A stretch of DNA of 64,000 nt from Lateolabrax maculatus (lineage: Eukaryota > Chordata > Actinopteri > Acropomatiformes > Lateolabracidae), in assembly GCA_031216445.1 (NCBI GenBank), contig CM062214.1, forward strand, positions 18,382,001 through 18,446,000, in the 5' to 3' direction. Below, piece after piece: positions 11,534 through 22,900 of this stretch (positions are counted from its first letter, which is position 1; every line of letters begins with the position of its first letter). The notes beneath the pieces were generated by a model. It did not search any database. It had not been told where the DNA came from and saw only the letters and a program-made list of their open reading frames with translations. A program made the translations under genes and the position numbers.

Positions 11534-14500
11534 TCAGGTTTTCCTCATCATGCGACGGGTTTGCCAGACGTGGAACTTGCTATAGGCTGTCTGCAACATC
11601 TCTTCCAAATGCCCTGTGAGCTGTGGGAACGTCAAAGAAATTTAATGCAAGTGCCACCTGGTATAAGCCATATTGTCATTATTAATAGTTTAGAAACTTA
11701 CATTTGTACTTAAGTACTGACGCTGAATCTTCTCCTGAAAAGGACAAAGCTTGGTCATCTGAAATCTCTCGAGGTTTGACTTCATTTTCATCACCTAAAT
11801 GAAACGTATGAGATTATGAGAACAAATTTGAAGAAGAAATAAAAAGTTTACTACCTTTTATGAAGGGTGACTGGCACTTGTAATGGTTGAAATTATGCTA
11901 TAAAACTATATATAAATATATACCATTATGAATACTATATGAACTATATACTGACACATGCTGATGGGAAAAGTTTGTAGCTTATGGACAGCAAGTTTAG
12001 TTTCAAAATGATTGTAATTAGAATTTTTGGATGATATGATGTGTTGATGTCCAAGTGAAAACAAATATCTATAAATCAGTCTAAGTATATATACAGTATA
12101 TGAGCACAAAATGTTGGGAGTAGTGCCAAAAGCTAACATCTGTGATTCAGTGTTGTAAAACAATAAAACATGAAAAAAATCCAAGGGGCATGGACAATTA
12201 ATACAACTGTATTAATTAAATAGATATAATTGATTTGTATGTACTATTAGATGAGTACTAGGAGTGGCAGTTGATTTTTTTGTTGCCAAAATCATGGGTG
12301 TCAAGACAGGGAATGGGGGAATAACATACTGTGTGACAATCATTTGACTTTCTTTCAACACAGTGAAAATTAGTCACCTTCTCCTCCAAAAACGGTGTGT
12401 TTACAGGAAAACAGGACCAGAAGTGTCTCAACAACTCTCCAGCAGCTGAATAAAGATGCTTCAACTCTCCTTGAATCTCAGTGGGTACCATCTCTGGAAA
12501 GAAAAAAAAAAAAAAGATTGAAAAGGAAAGAGGAAATACAGTGCTGCCAGATTAAATACATTACTCAATGAAAAATACATTTTCTATGATGGATTCAGGT
12601 TTAAGCTACTGTTAGTCTATGGGTTATCATCAACAATCCAGAAATCTTAGATGGAAAAATAAAAGATTTTGTCGTGCAGCTTGAAGTTCAGTGTGCTGCA
12701 TTTCAGCAGCCTTACACACTACAGATGTGCTATAGGCACCCACTTATCACCAACATTTACAGTAAGCAATATTTATGTTATTTAGCAATTGTACAACACA
12801 CTTACGATTTATGGCTTGCTGTGCTCCTGCCAGCATGAGGACACCACCTGGAGAAAGTGCTGCAATGGCAGAACTTGCTGCTGTGCTAGACACCACCTGT
12901 AAAAAGTATTACTGTGGTTAAACACTTTGAAGGCCCTATTCCTACTCAAAACAATATTCCTGACTTTTCAAGAAAACTGAAACTCTGGATTAGTGTTCAA
13001 GTCACTTGAAAATATTTGAACAACACAATCGGGTATATGTGATATTTAATCACACTTTCAGCTCTGAGAGGTTTGATTACAATTTGCTAGATTTTTTTAT
13101 TCACAAGACTCGAGTGAGAATCAGCAGATCCTAATGTCATAATCTAAATCATCTGAACAAAGAACACATAAAATCAAATATTGAATCATCTAGTGTTAAT
13201 CATGTGAAATTGCTATTTCTATACTGACTCGTGATTACAGTAAAGCATTTCTTTGTCATTTAGACTGTAAAAGTTCCTATAAAATTATGTCTGCAGGTTA
13301 CATAATACAAGTACCCATAAACAAACAGTACTTAGAATTAGCTCAGTCCACTGTGACATGAGAAACCTTGAATACAGCTCTCATTATGTGGCACATAATA
13401 TCTCTGGGGGGGTGGGGGTGGGGGTGGGGGGGGGGTGGGGTGCAGATCTGGTGACAATGATTTTCATATAACTCTTCAATTAAAACAATACATGATAAAG
13501 TTACAGAAATAAAGTGTGTATGATCTTACCTGAGTGAGATTGGGTTTGTAATTGACCATCTCATGCTGGATGTAGTTGACAGAGTTGATGATGTCTTGGC
13601 TTGTTGTATAGTGTTGGGACTGAAGTGGCACAGGACCATGAGCATACCTTTTAAACAAGTAAGAAGTATTATATGAAAACACATCACCATCATTTAAACC
13701 AAGAAAACATAAACAAATGTGCAAAATTTAATTCCTGGACATAACATTGTAAGGCAAAATTATGCCTGTTTTATCAGTTTAAAGCAAACGCTGCAAACTA
13801 AAAGAGCATTGATTCCCCTCTACCCGAGCTTCCCCACATTACTTTATACGCTGCAATGACATTAGGGTGTTGGGTTACAACAACATGTGAAGTTACCCTG
13901 TAAGGAACAAAGAAGAAAATTTATTAAAATGTGGCCAAACTGTACCTGTCAGACTTCTTCAGGTTTAGCGCAACTGTTTTTGGTCTGTTTTCCCTTAGCA
14001 GATCTTCATATTCTATGGATTCTTGTAATTTAACCTTAAGAAAGTGGCAGAAAAAAGTTACTTAATCTGTTACAGGGCAACAACGGTATTTTGGAAAACT
14101 CTGTTGAAGCAACGGAGTCATCACACCTTCTTTACAGGAGGCTGGAAGAAGTCAGAATCCCTCGAGTTTCCATCCGTACTGCTCGTCTCACTCGCTTGGT
14201 CAGCTGGTGTTTCCCTTTAAAAATAAGATACAGTTAACACACATTTTAATACACTGTGCGAGTGATATATTTTTTCAAAAAATTATTTCTTTACCCTTTG
14301 CGTGAGCCTGCTGCCAGCACCATGGCACTGTGATGGTTAAACCGCTTTATAATGGCAGCATTGCTGCTCTCCTTCACTGTCCTGTTTGAATTGGAGGTTG
14401 AGGGTGGTGTGCAAACTCCATAACCCTGTGTCACAGAAAATACCATGTCTTGAGGTTGAAGGACGAAGAGGAAAAAGAAAGCTATACAAGTAAATTATTT

Positions 14501-16485
14501 TTGAGTAGTATGATGTGGCTGTAATGGTTTATCATCTCATTAAATCTCACCTCATCTAATGTTTTATCCTCTAACGACAGGAGGTCGACCAAAGGATTCT
14601 TCACTCCTTGTACCACCATAGACTTTAACCCTGCATGAAACAGATTTACCGGTTTACATATGACATCTATGGCTTTGCCGTCTCATTTGCAGTAATGAAT
14701 TAAATGTGTAATTAATCTAAAGACATTGCAAGAAAATTATTGCATTTTTATGTGAGATTTGCACCTGAAATACTTGAAAACTCCTACCCATTTCATCCTG
14801 CTTTGCACACTCTGAGAAGATATCCTGTGTTCCCGTGTTGATGCGGTCTCTGTGAAAATAATGGGACTGGAAAAAGCGTGTCCAGAACTCCTTCTCCGTC
14901 AGGTTATGAGGCACATTTTCACTATACTTCTGCTTCACTGCAAGTACAATACAAGTTGATATAAATATAGTCAGTCCAATCTTGAAATCTATGAGGAACA
15001 CTAGTTGCACATTTAGTATCAGTCACTGAGGTCATCAAGAATGAAATACACACTATCTAGCTAAAGATATACCACCTGATATCACAAAGCAATTTTTTCT
15101 CTCTGGTGGACAGTGTTTTCATCAGTAAAATCATTGTTGTAGTCTTTAGTTGAAATGCAAATTTGAGCTTGTAGCCTTTTCCTAGTCTGAGATATAATTG
15201 TTTACCTGCAGGGTATGTTCTGAAGATGGATTCAATAATGTCAGCAGTCAGATTATATCTCAAGCCATTGCAGCCATCTGTCTGAGGTCTAATGTCTGCC
15301 TGTAAAGCACCAAAATGAAGTCCGTTAACTTTCCACAGTATGCTGTTATAGCTGAAGGTGTCAATGCTTGAATCAAATGGGAAATTTAAGATTAGGTTTT
15401 TAAAAAGGTATGGTCTAACTGTGTCAGACTTGATGTACTAACCAGAAAGGCTCCAGATATACCGACTTCCTGTTTGTTGTTGTATAGTGCGGGGTCTGCG
15501 TTGTTTAGGTCTCCTAACCGGTTGGCCCAGAATTCGTCAGCACTGATCACCTGGCTCACCACAAGATCTTTATATAACTGGAAAAGCACTGGATCTTCTT
15601 GAAGCATCCTAAAGGACATAAAATAACAATATTTTAAGAATTAAATTATTACTGAATAAACGGCCTAAAACACAACAGCCTCCAAAAAGTTGAATCGACA
15701 CCTCTCTAAAACAGTTTCAAGTAAATCGATCTTGAGTTGAGATTATTTAGTCACATTACTCAAACAGGAGTAAAGTGTGTTTCTGATGTGGACAGATTTG
15801 GTGAGTTCGGTGTATGTGGGATTGACTCAAAATAAACTACTATGTAGGAACATGTCACTCAGTGCACCAGTGTGGCTCACTGGAATAAGATATATTAGGC
15901 TTTGGTTACTGAGACAATACTTGCTAAAAATGACAAATTCACCGTTGGTTTTAGCTTTTTAATGCGATTTGTTGACAATAAGAAAATCAGAATATTACCA
16001 GGCTTTCCCTTTAAGGATAATCTTGTGGAAACAGCTGATTCTCACCTGTTTTTCTCCTCCAGTTCCTTGTTGGCTTTCTTCTTGAACTTGGGCAGTAGCT
16101 GCTGCAGCAGTTCCTTGGCAGCATCTCGGTCTTTGAGTGCAGTGCTATCATTGGCAAAGTGGAATGTGGTACTCTCCCCGGTGTGAAGCACCAGCTGGAG
16201 CTGAATTTTGGCTTTACCATCTGGGCTGATCTTCTGACCTGTACAGAAAACAGATAAAGTGCCGCTTGAGAACAACCACCAAACCTTACTATTTTAGCAC
16301 AACCTGTAATTTGAGGGCATCAAGTACTCACAGCGAATATCTGCATACAAGTGGCTGACTGTGAAGCGGTCCTTGCCCTCCGGACCCCAGGCGATACGTT
16401 CAGCCATCAGATAAAGTGTGCCATCCTGCTTCCTCTGGCGAACCTTTTTCACCACCAGCAGCACCTCCTCTGACAGTGACGCCAT
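11534..16485 (-). CDS. gtf2h1: General transcription factor IIH subunit 1 (p62)
   Basis: p62 is a core TFIIH subunit for RNA polymerase II initiation and nucleotide excision repair. Exons: 16332-16485, 16046-16238, 15443-15608, 15206-15299, 14788-14937, 14551-14630, 14295-14425, 14127-14214, 13946-14034, 13530-13647, 12806-12896, 12378-12493, 11702-11794 and 11534-11620 (TGA). Phase is continuous and gives 549 residues against 548 in human. The start MASLSEEVLLVVKKVRQRKQ matches the family. Residues 1 to about 110 are the PH-like domain that binds acidic activators and XPC. Two BSD regions follow (for example ADEFWANRL and EKEFWTRFFQSHYFHRD). The C-terminal helical part includes GELLRHFWSCFPVNTPFLEEK and ends MMRKT. 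The middle (about 300-400) is the usual variable linker. It looks intact. Confidence 0.97.
13405..13441 (+). repeat. Poly-G tract with G-quadruplex potential in gtf2h1 intron
   Basis: About 37 bases contain only G with single T interruptions on the plus strand, with runs of 4 to 10 G. The tract lies in the gtf2h1 intron between exons 12806-12896 and 13530-13647, and the transcript is C-rich here. It fits quadruplex or triplex-forming DNA. Its function, if any, is unknown. Confidence 0.9.
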
Positions 16486-17000
16486 GGCTCAAACAAATAA
16501 CTGGGGAAGTATAGAAACTGCCATTATCATTCACAATCACGCACAGCAGTGCTGATGCAATCTCCCAGATAAAAGAACAGGATATTAGAAAGAAATGTGC
16601 TTCACCTCATAAACATCTATTTAACGCTGTGACTAAACCACCTGGTACCTTGACTAAGAAACAAGGCACTTTGTAAGAGATACAAGGACGAACTATTTCA
16701 GCTTATTGCGCTACAACGTCCTGAATAAATGTTATGCTTCCTACGTCTTAATCCCCTGCTAGGTAACGCGATCCAAACACAAACAAGCCACTGTTGGGCT
16801 GACGGTTTTATCAACTTGGCTAACCAGTTAGCTAACGTGAACAATCAAGAAGAGACAAACCCTGAGGGAGAAGTCGCCAATAAACTTACTTTACCTCCAA
16901 ATTAATCGATACTGCAACGAAGTCGTCGATTTCCTTCAGCACATAATCTCCAAATAATGTATTCCTGAATATAAAAAATTACAGAGTGAGTTGTTTTAAA
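16486..17000 (-). promoter_or_regulatory. gtf2h1: gtf2h1 5' UTR, intron 1 and promoter region
   Basis: An acceptor (CTTCCCCAG) at 16501 puts 15 leader bases before the ATG. Upstream, a donor-like GGAG followed by GTAAAG near 16895 could end a non-coding first exon. The flanking few hundred bases lack a TATA box at an obvious distance. Assignment rests on splice signals and position only. Confidence 0.45.
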
Positions 17001-18543
17001 CAGAAATCGCACTACTCCAATAACAGTAAGCGCCCTGACTTCAGCACCGACATGATTGCCAAGCTGTGTGTTGCACTAAAAACGTTCCGGGTGGATACCG
17101 CGATACAGAATCAATTCCGGTCAGAGGCAGCGGCTCTTTCAGAAAGATCCAGATCGTATTTACAGCAGAGTTTAACCACATTCACACATCTACTACTATT
17201 ATTAATGATGGTGTTACACTTTGAAACAGCACTTTTCATGAGATTTGGTATGATAAAATCGGGTCATTTAAAGCAAACATCGATATTGTTTTTTATCTGA
17301 ATCAGAAGAATCAGAATCAGCTTTGTGGGCCATGTATGCGTACACAGGCAAGGAATCGACTCCCGTGTTTCCGTTGCTTTCAACGTACATACACAGAAAT
17401 TGACAAATAAATAAGAAACAAGGACAACAAAGCAGAAACAACAAAGCAGAATTTAATTAAATGTAATATTAAATTACAATTGTGATATGAATACAATGAC
17501 AATAGAAAATAAATACATTAAATTCATAATTTTAATAAATTAATTTATTTTGTATTAAACATCATACCATTGTTTTATTTACCTTTCAAAGGTGGTGGCA
17601 GAAAAAAGTTTGGATCATGTAATTGTTATTGACGTTTTCCACTCACTCATGGACACAGTCAAAGACCTTTATCTTTTTCAAACTGGTTTCTGTTCCACCC
17701 TCAGCCAGTGTTGCCAAAGAGGGTTTTTTATCTGTTTTTCTTATAAGCTGAAACATGATATTACTGTTTACTGTCCATCAAATTCAATAACATCTGTGTC
17801 TACAATACAGGACCAGGGCTTGTTTACCAACTAGTCAAAGTGAGAAATTGTTCCAAAACAACGGACCCCAAGGGGCCCCAAAAGCCCAAGTTGTCAAACG
17901 GTTTATGGTGATGTAATTAATTGCACTTCTAAGGTACAATATTTGCTAAGTCAGTTCGTGTATTATTTATCACCTGATTTTCTGGCCCTGACATTTGGAG
18001 GAGCCCTGTGTCAAAATCTGATTTATCTCCTTTATTATATAGTTTGTATTGGGCTCACAAAGTACATATTCCTAAAGAAAGTGCTGCTTGTTGCAGCAAT
18101 GGCTAGGACTAGAAAAATGTGAACATTACATAGTAAATAGAAACAATGTTTTGCTTATTGCATATTGCGGACAAATGTACTTTTTCCTTGTAAAAAATAT
18201 ATTTTAGAGTTGATGAATTATTAGAAGTGGACTGACTATATATGTCTACATATAAAATCAATATGAAATAATATATGAAATAAAATGAATATAATTATAA
18301 ATGGTGCAATGCCCTACTGTAGGTATATTGAAATGAAGAGATTCTCCTCACTACCAACAATGCATCATGCAAACACTTCCAAAATCCACATAAAAATAGC
18401 CAAGAAATGAAAAAACATGAAATAAAACAAGAACACGTGATCATCGGTAAACCTGTGAGTTTTAATGACACTTAAGACATTCAGATTTGCAGAAGTTTGA
18501 CACATCAGATGTTGGATAGAGTAATAGATATTTCTGACTCTCT
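17001..18543. other. Intergenic: gtf2h1 upstream to mucin A 3' flank
   Basis: This is AT-rich non-coding sequence. Apart from the dispersed repeat at about 17295-17420 I see no conserved frame, RNA gene or promoter that I can name. Small frames on both strands show no family signature. Confidence 0.5.
17295..17420 (+). mobile_element. Teleost 'AATCAGAATCAGCTTT' dispersed repeat
   Basis: The segment starts 'gaatcagaatcagcttt', then 'gggccatgtatgcgtacaca', 'aaggaatcgactcc' and 'caacgtacatacacag'. It resembles an abundant fish repeat in which these phrases recur in the same order. Family and borders are by recollection. It sits between gtf2h1 and mucin A. Confidence 0.5.
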
Positions 18544-18549
18544 TTTATT
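18544..18549 (-). terminator. Candidate poly-A signal of mucin A
   Basis: AATAAA on the minus strand lies about 375 bases after the mucin A stop codon at 18924. No closer canonical AATAAA was found between them, so a 3' UTR of roughly 0.4 kb is likely. Confidence 0.45.
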
Positions 18550-18923
18550 TATATATTCCATGGCTTATGGTGCTGTTAGAAATAATGACCAACAATCATC
18601 AAATTCAAATCAGTGTTTAAAATCTTTCACATTTTACCACATACATACTACAGTGAAAGTATTACTACCATGTACTTTATATCTGAAGCCGTTCTTGTGT
18701 CTTTTATCTCTCAAGTCATTTACAGTAAAAGAAAGAGAAACACCCTGTAAGACTGAAAACCCCACACCATACAGTTTGTATAAAGGAAAAACCATCTCCT
18801 GGCCGTATGTGGACCTGCCTCCCTGACAATAAATGAGAAAGTGATGACAAGTATTGTCAGAGTACAAAGGGCCAATTTCCAGAAGTGTAGAAGATTATAT
18901 TTAAATGTTGTTTTTCAGGGTTT

Positions 18924-19926
18924 TCAGGGTTTCTTAGTACATTCAGCGACACTGCAACCGCACTTATCAACTGAAATGTAGGTGTGCTTTTTCTTGCTGC
19001 CATCAGAGCAGGTCATCATCACCTCCTTCTTACTGGTGGCCATTTCTTGACAGCATGAGCATGAATGCATGAATTTGTTGCTCTCTTCAGAGTACCTTTA
19101 AATAGAGACAGATTCAGACAGGATCAGTGTGGGTTGCCTGCTGTTCAATGTAAACAGACATTTATCCTAAAACTGAATAGGTGGTTTTAGCATGATTGAG
19201 TAAGTAGTGTGCACTGTATATCCCTCAGATACTCACATTGATGAGGATGCTCCACAGGTTCCCTTACAGGATGTGATTTCCACTTCGTTATCTGACTTAC
19301 AACTGTCTATCTGCAGACGGGTGGTGTTCCTGTTAATTTGACAGTTGTCAAAAGTAATGCCTGCGAAAGACACATGAACATTGTTTACATCTTGCAGCAA
19401 AAAACGACATGTAACACACATTGTCATATTAGTGTCATAATGAAATAAAGCATCTAATATGTGGAGTTTAAGCCTTTGAATTCCTACGATCTTATATTGG
19501 TGTTTTTATGTAAAAACTGATTTGTTGGTTGACAGAAATGTAATCATCATCATCGTTTTGACAATAAATCAATCATTTAAAACAAAAATGCCAAACTGGC
19601 TACAGCTTCTCAAATTTGTTGATTTGCTTCTTTTCTGTGTTTTATATCAGTTATTAGAATACCATTGAATTTTAGACAAAAGGAGGAATTTGAAGAAAAT
19701 TATTTCTTCTTTTCTTCATTTTTTCGGTGACACATACACTTTCTAGAAGTACCAAGGGCTCAATTGTAAGTTAAATCATTTAAATTGAGAAACTTTTACT
19801 TTTCAAAGTTGTGGATGAGGTTTATGAAGGTCTTTATTTATATATAATATTGTGAAAGTTTATTTATATTGTCAGCTCATACTTACATGTTTTGCAACAA
19901 CCATTCTTGTCACTTTGTTCAGTTCC
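18924..19926 (-). other. Mucin A C-terminal cystine knot
   Basis: Exons 19887-19926, 19237-19360 and 18924-19095. The knot reads NGCCKTC, CKGTCGASSSMYSEES, CSCCQEM and VDKCGCSVAECTKKP, then stop. This CT-CK domain makes the first disulphide dimers in the ER in gel-forming mucins and VWF. The protein ends directly after the knot, without the basic tail seen in mucin B. Confidence 0.93.
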
Positions 19927-22900
19927 CTGTAATATAGACAATATGGATTGTAAAATATACAGACAGACAACAGTGAAGTCACACAGGAGTCACTTGTATT
20001 ACTGGTACTTTTGCACAAGGGAATATAAAGCTATTTCCATCATATTTCTCTAACCATATACATTAACCCATAGTATTTGTCATTTCAGCCAATTTACGGA
20101 TACATTTATCTGTAAATCTGCTTGCACTGCGTATTTTTGCTTGTCACTGCATTTAAAACAAAGTGTTTTGACATATCTGTTCACACTGCATTAACAGAAA
20201 AACTTGCCCCATATCCTTTCCATTTATATCTTTTAGTTTTAAAATGTACATATGGTTTGGGTGCAAAGTGCACTGTAAAATAAGCCAGCATCAGTTCAGA
20301 GTTATTTACAAAGATACTAAGCTGCCAGAAAATATAATTGATGCTCCTTTCAGGACTGGATTGTACTCACTGGAACGCAGTTCTTTGGATCAAATTCAGG
20401 ACATGTTGTTTGTTTTTTAGAGGTTATGAACTCATCCTTCTCCTTTTGGCAATCATACTTGGTACAGTTGTCATTTGGTGGTGACCAAGACTGAGAAGGC
20501 TGTAGAAGTATAGAAGGGGTCAATTAGTGAACGCAAACTATTTTGAATAATTCCACAATTTAAAGTTACAGACACTGATTCTGAAGGTGTGTCCATTACA
20601 CTGTACTTACTTCAATAATTATCGGAGAAGGGAAGCCTGGGACTTCCAAAACACAGCTTGTCTTTTTACAAGATCCACAACATTGCCCAGGTTGGTTTGT
20701 ATACACATAACCCTGAAAAAATACACAAATCAATATGGTCTGCAACTTCAGTCAATTAAATATATACATAATAAGTAATAAGTAGTATTTACAGAATACC
20801 CCTTAGGATAATCTCATCCAAATTACAAAAGTGGTATTTAACCATTCTGATGTGCAAAGATATGAGATTTCCATCTCTGAGATTTCTGCCGCCACCATAA
20901 TTAAGGTAAATGCAGTTTAGTTTGTGGTGCTCAAAACATTTTTCGTTAAAAAGATTCAACAGCAACATCAATCCCTTCAATAGAAACACGACAAACAAAA
21001 TTCCATTCACTATTATTGTATTCAGATGTCGGCAGATATCTCAGAAACAGATTTCTTAAACCTGAGCAAATAAAACCAAAACATTTGCATGACTAGATAC
21101 AAGATATGACATGGACATGTGAAAAAATATCTGTTTTGTGCTTTCGTTTAACTTTTTAAGCATCGGTTTCATGAGTCAACACCTGCATTTGCATCCAGAC
21201 GTATCATCATGTGCATATAAATAACAAAGTCTATGTGCCAGTAAATGTTCAGCAGTATAGTAGATGTAGATGTACTGTAGATTTCTGGAAGTAAAGCATA
21301 CCAGTAAGCAACCCTAGATTTAACATGTGCTGTAATGTTAAACATTATTACATATAACTTTAATGGCTTCAAATTAAAAACTGCAAAATTCTGATACTTC
21401 CATGCAAAAGTACCTTTGAACAATGTTCGGAACACTGTTTAAGATGACACTGAATGGTGTTCAACTTGCTGTTGGGATCCTTAGTGCCAGTACAGTGGCA
21501 TGATTCACATAGGCTTTTGGAGAAATCCATACCGGGCTGTAAACAATACAATGTAAAGTCTGAGCAGACTTCATATAACAAATTTCCGTCTGGTCCGACG
21601 AAAATACAGAAGAATGGTGAGCTATGATTAACTTAATTATTATGCTTAAGATTATATCTAATTTATAGTATTGTGAGAATTTAACAAACAAGTGTACTCT
21701 TAATAGAACACATTTAAAATATATACATTATATTACTCCTTACCTTGTACTCAGTTTCATTGAAGACACAGACGTTCTTGGGTTCTACATTTAGAAATGG
21801 TAACAAATACAATCACATTATGCTTAGTTTAGTTTCAAGTCTTTCACACAATAATACTATAAGTTAATGTAACTTAAACTTATATGCAAAGCTTACTGCA
21901 CTGGTAAAAGGGGCAGCAACTGTCATTTGAGATGCGGATCTCCAACTCAAATCCCAGCTTGCAGTCCTTTGGAGGCACTGGACAGAGGTTCCTATCACAT
22001 TCTGTTGGTTGAAAGGTAAGATGTTTCCATGGTTGGTGAGTATAACATAAAATGAAATCACGATTACCAAGGTGCACCTTATAAACTGGCAACTGAGTGT
22101 ATTTTCTCTGGCTTTATAAAGCTATTATACAGAAAAAGATATAGACCTTTTTTCACTAGCTGAATAGTACTCCCCATGTCTCTGTTAAAACATCATACTT
22201 TGAATCACTCACCACATGTCAGTTTCTCACAGCAGTCCACTGTGTGGTTCTTCAACACCTCACCTGCCCCACAGTTTATTGGTTTCTCTTGAATGGGACA
22301 ATTGAGAGGCACACACTGAACTCTCAGTGTGTTCTTATCACAAACACACTTCTTACAGCCACTCTGCCAAGTCTCGCCAAACTGTTTGAGTGATGGAACA
22401 GAGTTAATGTCATAGCAGCATCAAATACACTGTGAATAATGACAATGAGTCATGTATTTTAGCATTTACGTTTTTATGTTGGCCATCAGGTCCAGTGCAA
22501 CCTTAAACAATAAAAACAATGAACATTAATTAATTTACAAATCATTTGATTATTATTGATTATTAATTATTATTTGATTATGATCAACAGAAAATGCTCT
22601 TACATGAGTTGACACACATGTCAGAGTCGGAACGGAACAAAGTCGTCCCCTCAGGGCAGAAACATCCCTCAATTAATTGGTTACAATCTTGGCCTTCCTG
22701 GCATTTTTGTGTATACTTCTTATTGTATCTAAATATGAAGACAATTGAAGGTGAAATACACACAATCATTTTAGAAATAAAAAGACGTGTATAATGTAGT
22801 GCAAACAGCAAGCATTTATTTTTTAAAGCTATGCATGGCTCTAGAGATAGCAATGTTGGTCTGTTAGTCAACTACTTTGGTCCAGGCTGAAATATCTCAA

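Noticed and set aside
16986..17300. 104-codon plus-strand frame upstream of gtf2h1 as a divergent gene
   Set aside because: No recognisable domain, no splice partner, and it runs into a dispersed repeat at its end. Codon use looks random.
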